Below are positions 38,680-47,682 of a DNA stretch of 64,000 nt, one piece after another. Numbering within the stretch: the first letter of the stretch is position 1; each line of letters starts with the position of its first letter. The notes under the pieces were generated by a model. The model was not told the DNA's origin and did no database searches. It saw only the letters and a program-made list of their open reading frames with translations. The stretch covers positions 1-64,000 of the forward strand of contig NZ_WHNP01000009.1 of the NCBI RefSeq assembly GCF_009362735.1. Direction: 5' to 3'. Both the position numbers and the translations under genes were made by a program. The stretch is from Paraburkholderia franconis. GTDB lineage: Bacteria; Pseudomonadota; Gammaproteobacteria; Burkholderiales; Burkholderiaceae.

Positions 38680-38847
38680 TCAGCGATACCTTTTCAGGTC
38701 CAATGCGAGGACGGGTGCGCTCAGGTCCCGAATAAGCTGCCGCGCCTGTTCCGGCTCAAGCGTGAACGTATAGACTCCATTGGGGTCGATGGGCACCAAA
38801 GTAGTACCTTCTGTCACGGGACCTGGTGCTGCCAGGGGGTGACTCAT
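38680..38847 (-). CDS. Very small protein (55 residues) overlapping the preceding small gene
   Basis: The ATG at 38847 overlaps the stop of the upstream 81-residue gene as ATGA, the usual sign of translational coupling. The product contains VPIDPNGVYTFTLEPEQARQ followed by LIRDLSAPVLALDL and stops at 38680. The segment LEPEQARQLIRDL resembles LTQDQAQELISTL in the 93-residue protein at 39058 and LSRERASQLMQEM in the protein at 49029. So the three may form one small family in which a beta strand leads into an amphipathic helix. No known domain is recognised. It precedes the DUF1796 gene. Confidence 0.6.
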   Translation of the reverse strand: MSHPLAAPGPVTEGTTLVPIDPNGVYTFTLEPEQARQLIRDLSAPVLALDLKRYR

Positions 38848-39089
38848 ATTTGTTCGAGCGCCAGCTCAATGCGATTGAGAATGGCACGCTGTTGCACGTC
38901 GTCCGGTGACAGGCTCCCCTGAATGGCTTTTAGTGTCTCGATGAGAATCGAGTTCGTCTTCCATAGCGCCAGCAGGCGCACCTCGTAGTCAATCAACTGC
39001 TTCCGGTTGGAGCTGTACATATCGCGTATGAGGTGGGATAGGCGAAGATGAAAACGGTCAGCCCCGAAGCAGCGAATCGTCCCATCCAT
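38844..39089 (-). CDS. Small helical protein, unknown function
   Basis: The 81-residue frame starts at ATG 39089, overlapping the end of the 93-residue gene by 32 bases; a later in-frame ATG at 39020 would give 58 residues (MYSSNRKQLIDYEVRLLALW). The C-terminal two-thirds is predicted helical with IETLKAIQGSLSPDDVQQRA and ILNRIELALEQI. No recognised family. Middle gene of three overlapping small genes between the adhesin and DUF1796. The start is uncertain because neither candidate has a good ribosome site. Confidence 0.5.
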   Translation of the reverse strand: MDGTIRCFGADRFHLRLSHLIRDMYSSNRKQLIDYEVRLLALWKTNSILIETLKAIQGSLSPDDVQQRAILNRIELALEQI

Positions 39090-39339
39090 CCACTACGCCT
39101 TCGCCCTCTGCGGCTCGCGCCAGCGACGCGCTGCGTTGCAGTTCCAGTTCGCGCAGAGCAGTGTTTAGTGTCGAGATGAGTTCCTGCGCCTGGTCCTGCG
39201 TCAGCAGGATGGTCTGCACCTGCTGTTCACGGGTCTGTGTGTCCGAAATTGCGCGGCCCGACAGCCGGATATTCGACTGGCCGTAGGTCGATTCGGCCTG
39301 GACATTCCAGCGGCCAGTGGGAATGAGTAATCGCTGCAC
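39058..39339 (-). CDS. Small protein related to the product at 49029-49418
   Basis: GTG at 39339 is preceded by GAGAC. The 93-residue product begins MQRLLIPTGRWNVQAESTYG and then has a beta-like segment (NIRLSGRAISDTQTREQQVQ) and LTQDQAQELISTLNTALREL. The layout (Trp, then Gly/Ser strand region, then S/T-x-E/D-x-A-x2-L-I/M-x2-L/M helix) parallels WTAEWAVEPAATEGWVNVTL and LSRERASQLMQEMNESL in the 129-residue protein near the T1SS genes. Position just downstream of the adhesin terminator suggests a role with that secreted protein, for instance as chaperone or assembly factor; this is inference. Confidence 0.6.
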   Translation of the reverse strand: MQRLLIPTGRWNVQAESTYGQSNIRLSGRAISDTQTREQQVQTILLTQDQAQELISTLNTALRELELQRSASLARAAEGEGVVDGWDDSLLRG

Positions 39340-39462
39340 GATGTCTCGCCCGAATACATCGGGTCTTGTTGGGTTGAACGTGTCTTGAAGAAGTGGACAA
39401 TCAGCAGCCGATAGACGGGCGCGGAAAACTTTGCTTAGTTATCCAAGTGACCCGTCAGCAAA

Positions 39463-39491
39463 AACCCCGCCTCTTTGTGAGAGGCGGGGTT
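39463..39491 (-). terminator. Terminator of the adhesin gene
   Basis: AACCCCGCCTCT (39463-39474) and AGAGGCGGGGTT (39480-39491) form a perfect 12-bp stem with a 5-base loop. Read on the minus strand it is followed by TTTTT (complement of 39460-39464 region). It lies 30 bases after the adhesin stop. Confidence 0.9.
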
Positions 39492-39520
39492 CAATGGCTA
39501 AAACTCTACGAATTTACAGC

Positions 39521-42500
39521 TTAGGAAGCCAACGTGAAGGCGTGCGGGTTGAGAGGTGCACCCGCAGCACCGACAACGGTGTGAGCACCCGTCAACTGGA
39601 TGAGCGTGTCGCCAGCCTGCAACGTGCCGGTACCTGCAGCCACGCTCTCAACGACGTAGGTGTTGCCACCGTACTGGAACGCAACAGCCGAATGCGCTGC
39701 CAGGCCGTTGTCTGCCGCCGCGAGCGCGGACGCAAAGCTGCTCGCGCCGCTGATGACGGTCTGTTTTGCGTCCGACACTTGAGCAACCGACGCAAGAAGA
39801 GCATCGTGCAGCGTGATGATGTCGCCGGCACCAGCACCGTTAATGACCGTGTTCGCAGCCGTCACACCCCCAGCATTCACTGCGCCAGTAGCGCCGAGCA
39901 CGCCGACGTTAATCTGGTCGACGCCCGTCGCGGCCGAATGCGCACCGAGATTGACGGTCGCCGAGTAGCTGCCCGTCGCATCCGTGCCGCCACCAGCCGA
40001 GAGGTCAACCAGGTTCGAGCCCGTGCCGACCGTTACCTTGACGGTACCGTTCAAGCTGTCATCAGTGATGAAGTTGTTGCCGTTGCCGAGCGTAATCGTA
40101 TCGGTAACGCCTGCGCCTGCCGCACCGCTGAGGTGGATGTTGACGTGCGCGTTGTCGGTTGCGCCCGAAAGCGTAAACCCGGTCTGCGCACCCGTTGCTG
40201 CCGGAACCGTCAGCGAGTTGGCACCAAACGCGACATTGCCGTTCAGGGTCAACTTCGTCAGGATGGCGTCGCTGAACGCCGTGCCGTCGCCGACCGTCGC
40301 CGTACCCGTTCCCGAGTTGGTAATGGTCAGGTTCGTGACCGTGCCGCCGCTAACAACGAGGTTACCGACGTCAGCGTTCGCCGTACCCGTGAACGTCAGC
40401 GTGCCGAGGTTGTTGTCAGTCAGGGTACCAATCGTCGTACCGTTTTGGCCCGACTCCGTCGAGTTAATGGTGAAGGCCGTTGCTTGGTGTGCCGACTCGC
40501 TCAGCGAGGTAATCGTCAAACCAGCCGTACCGCTGACGTTCAGAACGGAGAGGCCGTTATCGTTAAGCGCGCCGATGGTATCGACTGCACCGCCCAAGAC
40601 ACCAGCATCGGTACCCGTCGTGGTGAAGTTCACCGTGTTGATACCAACCGCGTTGGCATCCTGCAACGTCAGAGCACCAATAGTGAGGTTCCCGAGCGCC
40701 GAACCGATAGTCACGTTAGCCGTGTCGGTAGCACCATTGGTGTCCGCGTACGACAACGAAACCGTACCCGCAGACACGCCCGAGCCAGCAATGTTCAGCG
40801 TCGTACCCGCTGCAGCATTGATGATGGTGTTCGCGACGCTAGCAGCGGTATTGGAGGCAGTAACGTCGACGGCGTTGAAGCTCGAGCTGAGCTTGCTCAT
40901 GTCCCACGTCGCGGCACCGGAAGCTGCGCCCAGACCCATAACGCTGAAGCCCGTCACGTTGGTGTTGGTCAGGTGTCCAGCCGTTGCGTTGAACGTCCCC
41001 GCAGCGTTGTTGAAGATAACTTCGTTATTCGCTGCCGAGCCGCCCGTGATGGCCTTGGTCGCGTCAGCCGAAATCGTAATTACATCCTGGCCCGTCGAAC
41101 CTACGAAGGTTTGCTTCGTTGCATCAAGCGTCGCCGTAATCTTGCCGCTCGACGTCGTCGTGAACGAGGTCAGAGCGGTGTCGGCGGCCAGCGAACCGCC
41201 ATCGTTGAAACCAGCAGCGCCGGACACCGCAATGGTCGTAACCGAGGTCGGAACGGTGCTCAGATTCAGAACATTCGTGCCGGAAACATTAATCGTCTTC
41301 AGATTGCTGTCGGTGATGGTCAGGTACGAGTCCTTCGCGCCCGTCGTAACATTCAACGTCTTGATTTCGTTGTTGGTATCAGCAAGCGTGACGTTAGTTA
41401 CGACACCGGTCGTCGCCGACTTCGAGCCCACGCCATTCAACGAAAGGGCCAGTGCCGTATTCGTCGGAGTCGTTGCCGCGTTCGTCAACGTCAGCGTGCC
41501 CGTGCCACCCGTCAACGACAGCGACGTCAGCGCGTTGTCGTTGATTTGTGAGCCCGCGCCGAAATTGGCCAGCGATACCGAAGTGATGGTGTTGGCCAGG
41601 GTGCCCGAGGCAGCGTTCACGTCGCTGATAATGACTTGGCCGTCTACCACGCCGGCAACAGCAGGCTTAGCCAGAACAGCAGCGGCCGCCGTCGATGCGG
41701 GGACCGCTTGCAAACCGGGAGCTGCGGTAGTTCCTGCGTTGGCCGTCGATACACCAGGAACAGCCGTTTTCGTATCAGCAGCCATAGCCGCAGCCGTTTG
41801 ATTAACGGTCACAGTGGTGGTAGCCGAAGTACCATTGACGGTGATAACGCCACCCGTCACGGTGTTACCTGCGCCAGCCTTTTCATTCAGGTTCGCCGTA
41901 ACCGAGACAGTCGTGCCGCCCTTCACGTTGATAGCGTCAGCAATCGCTGCACCCGTTTGGGTCGCCAGCATGTTTTCGGTGACCGAAACCGTACCCGTTG
42001 CCTGCGCCACAGTACCGACATTAATGGTACCGCCAGCCGTCACGCCATTGGCCGTCACCGAACCGTTCGAACCGCCTTGAACATTGATGGTCGTCGCAGC
42101 AGCAGCAACGTCGGCCAGCGTCACGGCGGTCGTGCCAGCAGCGGTGATACCTGCGGCGCCGCCAGCTTCGTTGACATTCAACGTCGTCAAACCCGTAAAG
42201 CCAGAGAAGTCGCTCGTACCCGTCGCGCCACCGGAGACGAGGTTGACCGTTTGCACGCCCGAAACCGAGACGGTCGTCGGCAATGCATCGCCATAGACGG
42301 TCGACGACGAAGACGTTCCCGTCGTGACGCCACCCACCACCGTCGACGTGGTTGTGGTGCTGGTCGTGCCATTGTCGACGATATTCAGGGTGTTACCGCT
42401 GCCGGCGCCGACAATCTTGTCTTGAGCCGTCAACGTTGCACCGGTACCGATGGTGCCGTTGACCACGTTGTTGTTACCCGACAGCGTAACGTTATCCACA

Positions 42501-43072
42501 CTCGTAGTGAGCGTAACCGTCTGACCAACCGTGCCGCTGCCGATATTCGCGACCGTCGTCGACAGATTAGCCGCTTGCGCTGCTTCCGATGCCGAGTCCG
42601 TCACCAGCGTCACGGCCGCGCGTGCGTTGGCTGACGCTGCATCGCCGTTGTAGGCAACTTGTGCCGACACCGATTGCGACACCGCTGTCGTGAATGCCTT
42701 AGCGTAACCGAACTTCGCCTGGATTTCGGCCAGGTCGCCATTCTGCGCACCGTTGTAAATGTTCAGTGCGACGGACGCCAGTGTGAACGTACCCGCATTG
42801 ATGGCTTGCACGTAGAAGTTCAGGCCCGGCAGGTCTGCGTCATGGCCGAACAATTGATTGTAGATCGCGTTAACCTGGGCAGCCGTGCTCGAGCCACCAT
42901 AGAGTTTCGTCGATTCCGTCGAGTTGCCGAACGCGTTGATGATGACATTGATGTCGCCACCAGCCTTGTCCATCTGCGTCGCCCAGTAGTCCTGGCCTGC
43001 CGGATCCGCGGGACGACCATAGTAGGCGATATAAGCCTGTTGAATCTGTTCGTAGTATTGTGCTGCAGCCAT
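39521..43072 (-). CDS. DUF4214-containing S-layer/adhesin-like protein, probable type I secretion substrate
   Basis: GGAGCTAGAA precedes the ATG and there is no Sec signal. Residues 1-120 are helical with two DUF4214-like units (YYEQIQQAYIAYYGRPADPA; AIYNQLFGHDADLPGLNFYV). Residues about 165-1080 are Thr/Ala/Gly/Asn/Val-rich, with repeated strand-turn units such as TLNVTTGA, TINVSGTNVLNLS and LTNTNVTGFSVMGLG, fitting a long beta-helix; I see no Cys. Only weak RTX-like pieces occur (LGNGNNFITDD, SAGGGTD). The end (AFQYGGNTYVVESVAAGTGT, then AGDTLIQLTGAH and AFTLAS) matches the C-terminal region of DUF4214-type T1SS substrates. The predicted exporter is the ABC-HlyD-TolC operon at 49475-54217. 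It is likely surface-located as a layer or adhesin. It has its own CRP-type box and terminator. Confidence 0.85.
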   Translation of the reverse strand: MAAAQYYEQIQQAYIAYYGRPADPAGQDYWATQMDKAGGDINVIINAFGNSTESTKLYGGSSTAAQVNAIYNQLFGHDADLPGLNFYVQAINAGTFTLASVALNIYNGAQNGDLAEIQAKFGYAKAFTTAVSQSVSAQVAYNGDAASANARAAVTLVTDSASEAAQAANLSTTVANIGSGTVGQTVTLTTSVDNVTLSGNNNVVNGTIGTGATLTAQDKIVGAGSGNTLNIVDNGTTSTTTTSTVVGGVTTGTSSSSTVYGDALPTTVSVSGVQTVNLVSGGATGTSDFSGFTGLTTLNVNEAGGAAGITAAGTTAVTLADVAAAATTINVQGGSNGSVTANGVTAGGTINVGTVAQATGTVSVTENMLATQTGAAIADAINVKGGTTVSVTANLNEKAGAGNTVTGGVITVNGTSATTTVTVNQTAAAMAADTKTAVPGVSTANAGTTAAPGLQAVPASTAAAAVLAKPAVAGVVDGQVIISDVNAASGTLANTITSVSLANFGAGSQINDNALTSLSLTGGTGTLTLTNAATTPTNTALALSLNGVGSKSATTGVVTNVTLADTNNEIKTLNVTTGAKDSYLTITDSNLKTINVSGTNVLNLSTVPTSVTTIAVSGAAGFNDGGSLAADTALTSFTTTSSGKITATLDATKQTFVGSTGQDVITISADATKAITGGSAANNEVIFNNAAGTFNATAGHLTNTNVTGFSVMGLGAASGAATWDMSKLSSSFNAVDVTASNTAASVANTIINAAAGTTLNIAGSGVSAGTVSLSYADTNGATDTANVTIGSALGNLTIGALTLQDANAVGINTVNFTTTGTDAGVLGGAVDTIGALNDNGLSVLNVSGTAGLTITSLSESAHQATAFTINSTESGQNGTTIGTLTDNNLGTLTFTGTANADVGNLVVSGGTVTNLTITNSGTGTATVGDGTAFSDAILTKLTLNGNVAFGANSLTVPAATGAQTGFTLSGATDNAHVNIHLSGAAGAGVTDTITLGNGNNFITDDSLNGTVKVTVGTGSNLVDLSAGGGTDATGSYSATVNLGAHSAATGVDQINVGVLGATGAVNAGGVTAANTVINGAGAGDIITLHDALLASVAQVSDAKQTVISGASSFASALAAADNGLAAHSAVAFQYGGNTYVVESVAAGTGTLQAGDTLIQLTGAHTVVGAAGAPLNPHAFTLAS

Positions 43073-43209
43073 TTCTAGCTCCGAAAATTATTTATACACG
43101 TGTTTGCGTCATCAAGTGACCGGTCCCCGCGCTGTCCAAGACCTCCTGGTCCGGCGCGTCCTTCAACATCAAACGCGAACGCATTTTCAGATGAGTCAAC
43201 ACGCTATAT

Positions 43210-43225
43210 TGTGATGGGGCTCACA
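43210..43225. promoter_or_regulatory. CRP/FNR-type palindrome upstream of the adhesin gene
   Basis: TGTGATGGGGCTCACA is a perfect TGTGA-N6-TCACA site, within a longer imperfect palindrome (ATTGTGA / TCACAAA). It lies 138 bases before the adhesin ATG at 43072. A TATAAA at the complement of 43091-43096 could be the -10 element. Confidence 0.7.
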
Positions 43226-44280
43226 AAACGTGAAATTGTGAATCTGGATGTCACTTAAAGAATTGAGCGATCGACATTACAGTGTGCACGCCGCAATTTC
43301 AGACTCAGTGAATAAGGAAGAACACTGTTCCACTTCGACTTGCCTCGCAAAGGCAAGCACGTAGCGCGATCTGATATGGGATTAACGGCTCACCCAACTA
43401 CAGTTGCGGTGCAAATAGCGGATAGGGGTATAGCGCCCAACGATCGCGGGGGTGTTCTCAGATAGGAAACCGCTCGTCAAACGGCGAGCTCTGACTGGCA
43501 ATATTGCAGAGGCGTACCGCCGCATATAGGAGGGCCGCCAGCCTCGAGGGCGAAACTGGCGGTTACATCTACTTCTGAGCAACTATGGCTGCTCACAATA
43601 ATGCGAGCGCAACAATCTTAACGGCATGCCTTGACCTTTTTTGTGACGACAATCACACCATGTGATCAAGAAAAAGCCGCAATTTTTGCACCGCCCCGTC
43701 AAAAGCCTTCCGCAGACGCAGGTTGATTCGCCGCCGCCCTGCCCGACGTTTCACGTAATACTCACTCGTGGCGCAGTGTTTATGCAGACCACCTGCAATG
43801 AGCTCCGCAGCGCGTGAAGGTCCTCGTCGTTGAAGTTGGGTTGGGCTCAGGGAATTTGCCGAGCAGACCTTGCTGATACACGTTGTGCGTCAACGGCTGG
43901 AACGTGACCTGATATCCCGTAGGCGAGTCTTGCATGCTGAAGTTGAGATCATAGTTCACGCCTGATCCTGCCACGCCATTGTCTGTGCACGCGTGCACGA
44001 CGAATGAGTTAGGGCATCAGGTTCTCGAACATCAATCTGTAGTACCTCGCGTTAGCCATAACCTTGATGCTGCCGTTGCCGTACCCGACATCGCGGACGA
44101 TGATCATCGAGTAGGATCACTGCCTTTAGCCGGTGTGGATGCCAAGATCGTTTGGAATCTTGAGGACCACCGGTTGGTCCTTTGACACGTCGGTCCGATC
44201 GGCATCGGACGTCCGCGCACCCAGGCCCCTTTGAGTCGCTTGCTGTAGCGACCTGGTAGCGCCGCAGTTCGACGCCATAG
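43226..44280. other. Gene-poor interval right of the adhesin
   Basis: About 1 kb without a convincing gene. The small open frames (for example minus 43382-43582 and 43780-43998) lack ribosome sites and family likeness and look like decay products. It contains one isolated CRP-type box (listed separately). The base composition is mixed and no insertion-sequence ends or long repeats were noticed. Confidence 0.45.
43642..43657. promoter_or_regulatory. Isolated CRP/FNR-type palindrome
   Basis: TGTGACGACAATCACA is a perfect TGTGA-N6-TCACA match. It is 570 bases from the adhesin start and about 640 bases before the CsgG-like remnant on the other side, so its original target may have been a gene now lost. 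Confidence 0.55.
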
Positions 44281-44877
44281 ACCGCCGACGATGGACTGAA
44301 GCACTGCGCAACGCCGCTCGGCATTCTATCGATCATCGGAGATACGACAGCACCCTGGCTCAGTCTGCTGACTGGCCAGTATCAGCTCGGTTCGACCGTT
44401 CTTGTTCTCAAGCTGTTGGGGCAGCAGTCCAACGGTATCGTGGTTGTGGATCGTGGCCGCGCACTGGGCGCCGCGATGGCCGAGCGCAACCTCGCCGCCA
44501 CGCGGCGAGCAGCACAGAACGTCGAAATGCAGCGCCGACTACGGAATGAGCCCGACGATCACGTTCGCCACGCAGAACACGGAGGCCGGATTTTCCAACC
44601 TGCTGGCAATGGTACCGTGTGTCGGCGTAGCGCTGGCAGGCGCCGTAGGCACCATGACCACAATGGAGGCGTCCACGGCACTCACGCTCGTCGACTCGTG
44701 CTCGAGCGTTCAGCTTGCTGCGGCAACGGCCTCGGCGCGCGATATCGACTTGATGTGGTCGCCAGCGTGAAATCCAGCAAGAACCACGGGATGATCGGCG
44801 GTTATTCGACTACGCCGCGAGGCAAAGCGACATTACTGCAGTGGCGGGTTTGCGCAGGAAAAGAGCCCGACGCCTAA
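44281..44877 (+). pseudogene. CsgG/HfaB-like outer membrane lipoprotein remnant, multiply frameshifted
   Basis: Three pieces in alternating frames read as one protein. 44281 to about 44545 gives GSTVLVLKLLGQQSNGIVVV followed by DRGRALGAAMAERNLAAT. About 44545-44770 gives SPTITFATQNTEAGFSNLLA and STALTLVDSCSSVQLAAATA. About 44765-44877 gives GMIGGYSTTPRGKATLL. This order (VVDR-x-L-x3-E, then repeated strand LTLVD-x-S-x-VQLAA, then GGY-x-TP-x-GK) resembles CsgG/HfaB-family secretion lipoproteins. The N-terminus is not recognisable. The identification is by remembered pattern and needs a profile search. Confidence 0.38.
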
Positions 44878-45058
44878 ATGACTTGCGCTGAGCGGCCTGA
44901 CCCGCCGCTAGTACATACCGAAGACTTCACCACCCAGCCTGGCCCGATCAACAGCGAGGCCGGTCGGTTCCACTCTGTTGCCCCAAGAAAGACTGGATTT
45001 CCGTCAGGTCTCGACACGACGTTTTGCCAACACCGAAACGACCCGTGCATCATCCGCT

Positions 45059-45751
45059 TCAGGCCAGTTCGACTCCCGATGCTATCCTCCGCAACATCGT
45101 GATATCCCGAATGCGTAATCGCCGGCCGATGCGGACAATAACGCCCCTTGACTCGAGTGATTTTAGAACTCGCGACACAGTTTCGCGACTCACTTTGGCC
45201 AGTGCTGCTACGGTTGCCTGATCTGGTATCTCGACCGCTGGCCACTCATCCACTTTTTTATCTCCGATGGACGTTGCGATCAGGGCCGAAACCCTGGCGC
45301 TAGCACGAGACAGTCCCGTTACAGAATAACGTTGAACCATCTGCAACAGATCCGCCGACATCATTTCGTTCACGGCCGGGGCAATCCTCGGTGAACGCAT
45401 TAGCGACATTGCTTGCGCGCGATTCAGAATGGCGACTGTCGCATGGGTGATGGCAGCGATATTCCATGGCAAAACCGCGCGCTGGATGATTGTCGCAGCG
45501 CCGAACGTCTGTCCTGCGCTATAGGTGCGCATCGGAATTTCGTGCCCGTCTTCCGACGAGACAAACGAACGCAATTCGCCTTCAAGCAACATGAAAAGCG
45601 GGGAACTTGCGTCACCGGAAAAGGCGACATATTCGCCCGGGGTGAAGTGATTAACGCGCGCCAATCCAGTGGCCAGTTCTATCTCTTCATTGGTTGCGCT
45701 CGAAAATAGCGCTAGGTTTCTCAGATCGTGGCTCGGAGTTTCGTTTTTCAT
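45059..45751 (-). CDS. Crp/Fnr-family transcriptional regulator (paralogue 2)
   Basis: ATG 45751 (MKNETPSHDLRNLALFSSAT) is preferred to the TTG at 45763. The 230-residue protein parallels the one at 36642: GEYVAFSGDASSPLFMLLEG, MRTYSAGQTFGAATIIQRAV and the winged helix IPDQATVAALAKVSRETVS followed by RVLKSLESRGVIVRIGRRLR. As in paralogue 1, cAMP-contact residues and FNR cysteines are not apparent, while the CRP-like recognition helix SRETVSR is intact. The two genes point toward each other from either side of the adhesin, suggesting an inverted duplication or joint recruitment. The most likely targets are the TGTGA-N6-TCACA boxes of this region. Confidence 0.9.
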   Translation of the reverse strand: MKNETPSHDLRNLALFSSATNEEIELATGLARVNHFTPGEYVAFSGDASSPLFMLLEGELRSFVSSEDGHEIPMRTYSAGQTFGAATIIQRAVLPWNIAAITHATVAILNRAQAMSLMRSPRIAPAVNEMMSADLLQMVQRYSVTGLSRASARVSALIATSIGDKKVDEWPAVEIPDQATVAALAKVSRETVSRVLKSLESRGVIVRIGRRLRIRDITMLRRIASGVELA

Positions 45752-46383
45752 TTTCTTGCCCAAGATGCGAGACGCATTCTAAGAGAAAGAAAGAATCTAT
45801 TCGCATGTTTTGTCGTTTTACAACATTTTACAATTTGTGAAACGTTTGCGATTTGGCCGGCTCTTTGATGACTTCGTGAATTGTAAGGATATTTCCGTTG
45901 TTTTCGGCGCTTTGTTTTGCGGCGTCGTAATTTTGTGAAATATAATTTCAACCTTTTCATTGAAAGAGCGAGTTCGCCATTTCGTGCAAAAGTTAACCGA
46001 TTGGTCAGAATCTGTGTTAGCCGCGATTTTTGACCGTCGTTGATTTATCCGTTTTTTGGCTCTGACTGGCAGCCGAAGCGGACTTTGAGTGCGAGTACCG
46101 TTAAACGTCATGTTGTCAATTTCAACATGACGCGATTGAAGAGCGCCTGTGAAGCACGCTTAACGAGGTGTGCTTACAAGCGCGGGTACAGTCACGCCTG
46201 CATCAGGAAAGTCGCATTCGGAACTGTCGCAAAAGGGTGTGCAAGTCATCCGATCATTCATTCGGTTATTTCGTGCTCTGCGTCACGAGATGCACTTCTG
46301 CCAAGGGTAACGCTAGCCGACGCTGGCCACGATTCGTCCGCCTCAGAGCCCTGCTTCCAGGGTATCAAAGGCAGTTGGGATGT
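45752..46383. other. AT-rich gene-free interval upstream of the second Crp/Fnr gene
   Basis: Bases about 45770-46080 are clearly richer in A/T than the rest of the window, with TTTTACAA repeated at 45813 and 45825 and several T-runs. No gene is convincing; 45818-46111 and 46040-46480 are composition-driven frames. It presumably holds the regulator's promoter. Such AT-rich DNA is a typical target for xenogeneic silencing proteins and may mark transferred DNA. Confidence 0.5.
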
Positions 46384-47532
46384 TCAAGCCACCTTTGGCA
46401 GAACAGCTTTCCGGGCACACAGTCCGCGCATCAACCAGTTTTTCAGATGCTCGGAAAGCCCACGTTCAAGCAGACTGTGAGCTACGTTGGCGACGACGAT
46501 AGCAACCACCGTCGTCAGAACGAGAAACGAGTACCCATACGACAGGTTGCCATATCCCATCTTCACAAAAAGGTCGCTGAGCACTTCTTGCACCAATGGG
46601 TGCCACAAATACAAGGAGAACGATATATCGCCAAGATAGGTCAGCGCATTGGGCGCGGCCAGTTGCAGCCGCTTGCTGGCGAGTACCAGCGCGAGCATCA
46701 ACGGTATCAACGACAGCCCCCATTGGGTGATGCCGTGTCCCATCTGGAAGCGCGCCATGTATTGCCAAAGCACAAAAGACACGGCCGTGAATAGCAGCAG
46801 TTTCAGCGTCGACCTGTTACGAATCTCGATACGTGACCGGTAGACCAGGCCGAGGATGACGCCCGCAGCGAATTGCCAGATGATCGGCGACGTCAAAAGC
46901 TGGCAGTACGCGTGACTGAATCTATAGTCGGTAAAGGCGTCGAACGTGATCTGGCCGTGCAGGCAAGGAATCAACAACAGCGTCACACTGAGCCATACAC
47001 TCAGCGCAATCCATCGTCCGCGACCGAATAGCATCGACAGACCGAACACCGCATAAAAATACATCTCATAGTTCAGCGACCACCCGACCGACGGAATCGG
47101 GAAGCCAAAGTCGGGCGGCGTGCCGTTGCCAGTAGGCATAAAGAGCAACGTGTACAGAAGTTGTCGCAAATGGCCCGGAATCTGAAAGAAATGCCGGCCG
47201 TGCCACACCACTCCGACGAATGTGAGCGACGCGACGGCGTAGACGGGCCAGACACGGCAAAAGCGCTTGATCAAGAATCCGAGGACATAGGCCGTTGAGC
47301 CATCGGAGTGCGTGGTTGTATGAACCATGATGAAGCCGCTAACGATGAAAAAGAGCGCCACCCCCATCATGCCCGCAGGGCCGAACAGAACATCGCCCAT
47401 GCCCATTCCGTAGGGACTAATAAAGCGGCTGCCATGGTAAAGCACGACCATCAACGCAGCGACGCCGCGAAGCGCCTGGATAAAGGCCAGCTTCTGGTTT
47501 GGCATTTGGGTCTGTTCGAACTGCTCAGGCAT
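46384..47532 (-). CDS. Acyltransferase family 3 membrane protein (OafA/WecH type), first copy
   Basis: The 382-residue protein begins MPEQFEQTQMPNQKLAFIQA followed by LRGVAALMVVLYHGSRF, the family start with the catalytic-type His. It continues with GVALFFIVSGFIMVHTT, KRFCRVWPVYAVASLTF, SVGWSLNYEMYFYAVFGL and DISFSLYLWHPLVQEVL. About ten transmembrane helices are expected. Such enzymes add acetyl or other acyl groups to sugars of O-antigen or exopolysaccharide at the inner membrane. It is divergent from a second acyltransferase at 47799 with a perfect CRP-type palindrome between them, consistent with joint control. Confidence 0.92.
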   Translation of the reverse strand: MPEQFEQTQMPNQKLAFIQALRGVAALMVVLYHGSRFISPYGMGMGDVLFGPAGMMGVALFFIVSGFIMVHTTTHSDGSTAYVLGFLIKRFCRVWPVYAVASLTFVGVVWHGRHFFQIPGHLRQLLYTLLFMPTGNGTPPDFGFPIPSVGWSLNYEMYFYAVFGLSMLFGRGRWIALSVWLSVTLLLIPCLHGQITFDAFTDYRFSHAYCQLLTSPIIWQFAAGVILGLVYRSRIEIRNRSTLKLLLFTAVSFVLWQYMARFQMGHGITQWGLSLIPLMLALVLASKRLQLAAPNALTYLGDISFSLYLWHPLVQEVLSDLFVKMGYGNLSYGYSFLVLTTVVAIVVANVAHSLLERGLSEHLKNWLMRGLCARKAVLPKVA

Positions 47533-47682
47533 GTTGATGTGCGGCAGGAACCGAGAAATGTTCAGTTAACGGAAGCGGTTGGTATGAATTTAGAAAAATC
47601 GGTGGAATTGGTTGTAACGACATGCAAGTAAGGTGGTTGTCCGATCGCCCAGCGCACCATCGCATCAGTTGCACATTTGCGT

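Noticed and set aside
39431..41801. Long plus-strand open frames (706 and 605 codons) opposite the adhesin
   Set aside because: They mirror the repetitive Thr/Ala/Val codons of the adhesin on the other strand. Composition is arginine- or valine/alanine-rich, without ribosome sites or domain likeness.
43229..43253. Second CRP-type site next to 43210 (TTGTGAATCTGGATGTCAC)
   Set aside because: The half-sites are separated by the wrong distance, so it does not fit TGTGA-N6-TCACA.
43382..43998. Small minus-strand frames in the gene-poor interval as genes
   Set aside because: No ribosome sites, no family likeness and atypical composition; more likely decay products or chance frames.
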